NCBI GenBank assembly: GCA_015494005.1
Contig: WGCB01000591.1
Coordinates: 1-8,425, forward strand
Reading direction: 5' to 3'
Source: Caldilineaceae bacterium
GTDB lineage: Bacteria; Chloroflexota; Anaerolineae; Caldilineales; Caldilineaceae
DNA: 8,425 nt
Shown: piece after piece, positions 6,494-8,425 of the stretch
Numbering within the stretch: position 1 is the stretch's first letter
Layout of the letters: each line of letters starts with the position of its first letter
The notes under the pieces: generated by a model
The model's database searches: none
What the model saw: only the letters and a program-made list of their open reading frames with translations
What the model was told of the DNA's origin: nothing
Translations under genes and position numbers: made by a program

Positions 6494-7201
6494 TCAGAAA
6501 AACAGGGTGATGCCCAGAATCAAGGTGACCACCGTGATCCAGGTGCGGACATGCTGGGGGCTCAGGTAGTGGTCGGTGACCGCGCCCAGAGCGACGCCAG
6601 CCAGGACAGCGATGCTCGTCGGCCACAGCCAGTTCAGCACTTCGGGGGTGAAATGCCGGGCCATCAGATGCCCAGCCACCACCAGGGCCGAAGAGAAGGC
6701 GAACACGCTCTGCAGCACGGCGCGGAAACGTTCATGGGACCATCGCCGCAGATTGCCGTACAAAATGAGGGGCGGGCCGGGAGTGTTGTACGCGCCGCCA
6801 AACATCCCCGCCAGCAGACCGGCGAGGTAGGCCCAGCGCCGGGAGATGACGGGCAATTTTTCCGGTCGAAACAGGGCAAACAACGCATACCCCACGAGCA
6901 ACACGCCCAAGCCTGTCTTCAACAGGGCCTCGTCCAGGTACGCCACACCGAGGATCCCCACCGGGATCCCGAACAGCATCCAAAGCCCCAGGCGCCTGAT
7001 TTCCCCGGAGTCCAGGGCTTTCCGCCAGCGGACGGTGTTGATGCACGTGAGGATCAGCCCCAGCCCGGCGATGAGGGGCGCTGCCACATGGATCCCCAGC
7101 AGCTGCACCACCAGGGGCATGGCCACCAAGGCAAAGCCAAACCCAGACATGCTTTGTTGAAATGCGGCGAGGAAAACGATGGAGACAAGTAGAGCAGTCA
7201 T
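6494..7201 (-). CDS. TauE/SafE family membrane transporter
   Basis: This is a membrane protein of 235 residues with about seven to eight hydrophobic segments, a usual length for the family. The two half-repeats each carry the expected glycine-rich motif: SMSGFGFALVAMPL (17-30) and LAGMFGGAYNTPGPPLILYG (130-149). The family exports sulfite, sulfoacetate or other organic anions, but many members are uncharacterised. The start at 7201 places the first helix right at the N terminus; no Shine-Dalgarno is clear. An in-frame ATG at 7243 would add 14 polar residues (MVNSPHSRTKTHPP) and is the alternative. It is the first gene of the five-gene minus-strand cluster, divergent from the hydrolase gene. 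Confidence 0.88.
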   Translation of the reverse strand: MTALLVSIVFLAAFQQSMSGFGFALVAMPLVVQLLGIHVAAPLIAGLGLILTCINTVRWRKALDSGEIRRLGLWMLFGIPVGILGVAYLDEALLKTGLGVLLVGYALFALFRPEKLPVISRRWAYLAGLLAGMFGGAYNTPGPPLILYGNLRRWSHERFRAVLQSVFAFSSALVVAGHLMARHFTPEVLNWLWPTSIAVLAGVALGAVTDHYLSPQHVRTWITVVTLILGITLFF

Positions 7202-7233
7202 GGGCGGGTGGGTTTTGGTCCTGGAATGAGGAG

Positions 7234-7262
7234 AATTTACCATAGAAGCGGGCGACGCGCAA
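7234..7262 (-). promoter_or_regulatory. Weak candidate promoter of the five-gene minus-strand cluster
   Basis: On the minus strand TTGCGC (7262-7257) and TAAATT (7239-7234) are separated by 17 bp. Three and four of six bases match the sigma-70 consensus. It would give a leader of about 26 nt before the ATG at 7201 and would exclude the alternative start at 7243. A rival -10 element, TACAAT, lies further upstream at 7390-7385 but lacks a good -35. Confidence 0.3.
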
Positions 7263-7314
7263 CGGAGCGAAATCGGCCCGGAAGGACCCCGCCACCCAAC
7301 CACCCGGCCATCTT

Positions 7315-7341
7315 GAAAAGAAACCGACCTGGCGCCAGGTA
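7315..7341. repeat. Second, degraded copy of the tRNA-terminator-like sequence
   Basis: The block AAAGAAACCGACCTGGCGCC and the following AGGT match the sequence at 941-963 with only a few differences. It contains the perfect 14-bp palindrome ACCTGGCGCCAGGT (7327-7340). The outer part of the right arm, present in the copy at 959-969, is lost here (AGATC instead of CGGCT). On the minus strand the palindrome is followed by CGGTTTCTTTTC, so it could act as a weak terminator or attenuator upstream of the transporter gene. Confidence 0.5.
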
Positions 7342-7385
7342 GATCTGCGGCCTGGAGTGCACACCCAAGATGAACGCAGGATAGA

Positions 7386-7414
7386 TTGTACAAATCCTGA
7401 CAGTACACTATAAT
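7386..7414 (+). promoter_or_regulatory. Promoter of the alpha/beta-hydrolase gene
   Basis: A perfect -10 box TATAAT (7409-7414) lies 17 bp after TTGTAC (7386-7391), a -35 with the first three bases conserved. Transcription would start near 7421, giving a leader of about 44 nt. Confidence 0.6.
7387..7407. promoter_or_regulatory. Operator-like inverted repeat within the hydrolase promoter
   Basis: TGTAC (7387-7391) and GTACA (7403-7407) form an inverted repeat with 11 bases between them, spanning the -35 to -10 region. The left half lies within the 8-bp palindrome TTGTACAA (7386-7393). The size and position suit a dimeric repressor site. No regulator gene is in the window, so this remains a candidate. 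Confidence 0.28.
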
Positions 7415-7464
7415 AGCAAGCCGTTTGCGTCGGAAGGATCGAGAGCACTGCAGAGGAGCATCCC

Positions 7465-8262
7465 ATGCCCTACGCCCAGGTCGGTGACATCCGCATCTAC
7501 TACGAAAACCATGGCCAAGGCGAGCCTCTGCTCCTGATCATGGGGCTGGGCGGACACATCCTGGACTGGCAGCCCATCGCCCCGTCTCCCCTGGACCAGC
7601 ACTACCAGGTCATCCTCTTCGACAACCGGGGCGCCGGCCGCTCGGACAAGCCGCCAGGGCCCTATTCCCTGCCCCAGATGGCCCAGGACGCCGCCGGGCT
7701 GCTGGACGTCCTGGGGCTGGAGTCCGCCCACGTCTTCGGGGTGAGCATGGGAGGCATGATCGCCCAGCACCTGGCCCTGGACCACCCAGACCGGGTGCGC
7801 AAGCTGGTCCTGGGATGCACCATGTGCGGGCCCAGCGCCAGTGTCCGAGCCAGTGACGAGGTGCTGGCCTACCTGGCGCCTCGCCCGGACCTGGAGCCGG
7901 AAGAGGCCCTCTGGTGGTCCCTGCCAGCCAGCTACACAGAGGAGTTCATCGCTGGCCACGAGGAACTTTTGCGGGAGCGGATTCGTCGACATTTACAGTA
8001 CCCGACCCCTCTCCACGCCTACCAGGCGCAACTTGACGCCATCCTCAAGACCCACGATACTTGTGATCGGCTGCCCGGGCTCCCTCACCGGACCCTGGTG
8101 ATCACAGGTACCGAGGACCGATTGATCCCGCCGGAGAACAGCCGCATCCTGGCAGCGCGGATCCCGCACGCAGAGCTGCGGGAGATCCCCGGCGCGGGCC
8201 ACGTCTTCTGGGTCAGCCATCCAGAGGAGACGATCCAGGCCCTGGTGGAGTTCTTGGGGTAG
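7465..8262 (+). CDS. Alpha/beta-fold hydrolase
   Basis: This is a cytoplasmic hydrolase of 265 residues with no signal peptide. The catalytic triad of the alpha/beta-hydrolase fold is readable: Ser94 in the nucleophile elbow GVSMGG (92-97), Asp218 in TGTEDRLIPP and His246 in GAGHVFW. The oxyanion region is MGLGGH (26-31), and DNRGAGRSDKP (53-63) is the usual motif after strand 4. The cap domain covers about 125-200. It resembles the enol-lactonase/esterase branch (PcaD-like, as commonly annotated), but the substrate cannot be assigned. The start is well supported: AGAGGAG at 7452-7458 lies six bases before the ATG, with a TATAAT box further upstream. It is divergent from the transporter-led cluster and might share its regulation. 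topA starts 73 nt downstream. Confidence 0.93.
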   Translation: MPYAQVGDIRIYYENHGQGEPLLLIMGLGGHILDWQPIAPSPLDQHYQVILFDNRGAGRSDKPPGPYSLPQMAQDAAGLLDVLGLESAHVFGVSMGGMIAQHLALDHPDRVRKLVLGCTMCGPSASVRASDEVLAYLAPRPDLEPEEALWWSLPASYTEEFIAGHEELLRERIRRHLQYPTPLHAYQAQLDAILKTHDTCDRLPGLPHRTLVITGTEDRLIPPENSRILAARIPHAELREIPGAGHVFWVSHPEETIQALVEFLG

Positions 8263-8273
8263 ACGAATCCGAC

Positions 8274-8301
8274 GCCGCGACCGCCTGGTCGATATCGCGG
8301 C
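8274..8301 (+). other. Hairpin between the hydrolase gene and topA
   Basis: GCCGCGA (8274-8280) pairs with TCGCGGC (8295-8301), with a 14-base loop in which further pairing (ACC with GGT) is possible. No T run follows, so it is not a standard terminator. It may be chance, or a stem at the hydrolase mRNA end or in the topA leader. I see no convincing promoter between it and topA. Confidence 0.3.
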
Positions 8302-8335
8302 CCAGCGAAACACATAGAACCGAGTGAAGAAACCT

Positions 8336-8425
8336 ATGACCAAACTTGTGATTGTTGAATCGCCGACCAAAGCCAAAACCATCCGCAACTACCTGCCCAA
8401 GGAGTACCAGGTCAAGGCCAGCATG
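8336..8425 (+). CDS. topA: DNA topoisomerase I, N-terminal 30 residues
   Basis: The gene runs off the right edge; only 30 codons are visible. [14 protein letters not shown] (3-16) is the start of the TOPRIM domain of type IA topoisomerases. Glu8 corresponds to the acidic catalytic residue Glu9 of the E. coli enzyme, and Lys12 to its Lys13. The continuation [14 protein letters not shown] is typical of topA. The enzyme relaxes negatively supercoiled DNA by transient single-strand cleavage. The ribosome binding site is weak (GAGTGAAG before AAACCT and ATG). It may be transcribed partly from the hydrolase promoter, because no own promoter is clear in the 73-nt gap. Confidence 0.93.
   Translation, partial: MTKLVIVESPTKAKTIRNYLPKEYQVKASM

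Noticed and set aside
6470..6494. AGCTTG/CAAGCT inverted repeat between the transporter and dehydrogenase genes
   Set aside because: It is a six-base stem with a 13-base loop and no T run, reaching into the stop codon; too weak to call a terminator.
5075..7192. 705-codon open frame on the plus strand
   Set aside because: It is antisense to three recognisable genes (permease start, dehydrogenase, TauE/SafE), and its composition is that of a shadow frame with no motifs.
7397..7402. CTGACA as a -35 box for the hydrolase
   Set aside because: It is close to consensus but only six bases from TATAAT, and no -10 exists 16-18 bp downstream.

Overview
The window is a high-GC bacterial chromosomal segment with Shine-Dalgarno-led genes and dense coding. 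The topA start, the gene families and the base composition would fit a thermophilic or soil Chloroflexota-type bacterium. That placement is only an inference, and nothing in the sequence proves it. I see no insertion sequence, CRISPR array, rRNA or phage gene.

Layout. Positions 3-578 (+) hold the 3' end of a SprA-related putative metalloprotease gene with an HExxH motif, followed by a rho-independent terminator at 629-671. A promoter at 696-724 drives two identical tRNA-Asp(GTC) genes (748-823 and 858-933), which end at a strong hairpin terminator at 944-972. The leader and trailer of the first tRNA can pair with each other. Convergent to these is a five-gene minus-strand cluster running from 7201 down to 1043. 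In transcription order it encodes a TauE/SafE-type membrane transporter, a zinc-dependent medium-chain dehydrogenase, an Atg22/UMF1-type MFS permease, a three-domain thiamine-diphosphate enzyme (acetolactate synthase/decarboxylase-like) and a short-chain dehydrogenase. A divergent alpha/beta-hydrolase gene follows at 7465-8262 (+), and then the first 30 codons of topA (8336 to the window end).

How it fits together. Two dehydrogenases, a ThDP carboligase/decarboxylase and two transporters on one strand look like a small catabolic island. It would import a hydroxylated or oxo-acid substrate, oxidise it, cleave or ligate it at a 2-oxo group, and export an anion. TauE/SafE proteins often export sulfite or sulfo-organic anions, so sulfonate catabolism is one possibility, but no sulfonate-specific enzyme is visible. 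No transcription regulator lies in the cluster. The 263-nt divergent intergenic region (7202-7464) carries a good promoter for the hydrolase, a candidate operator-like inverted repeat, a weak promoter for the minus-strand cluster, and a second, degraded copy of the terminator-like sequence found after the tRNAs.

No gene-free stretch exceeds 300 nt.
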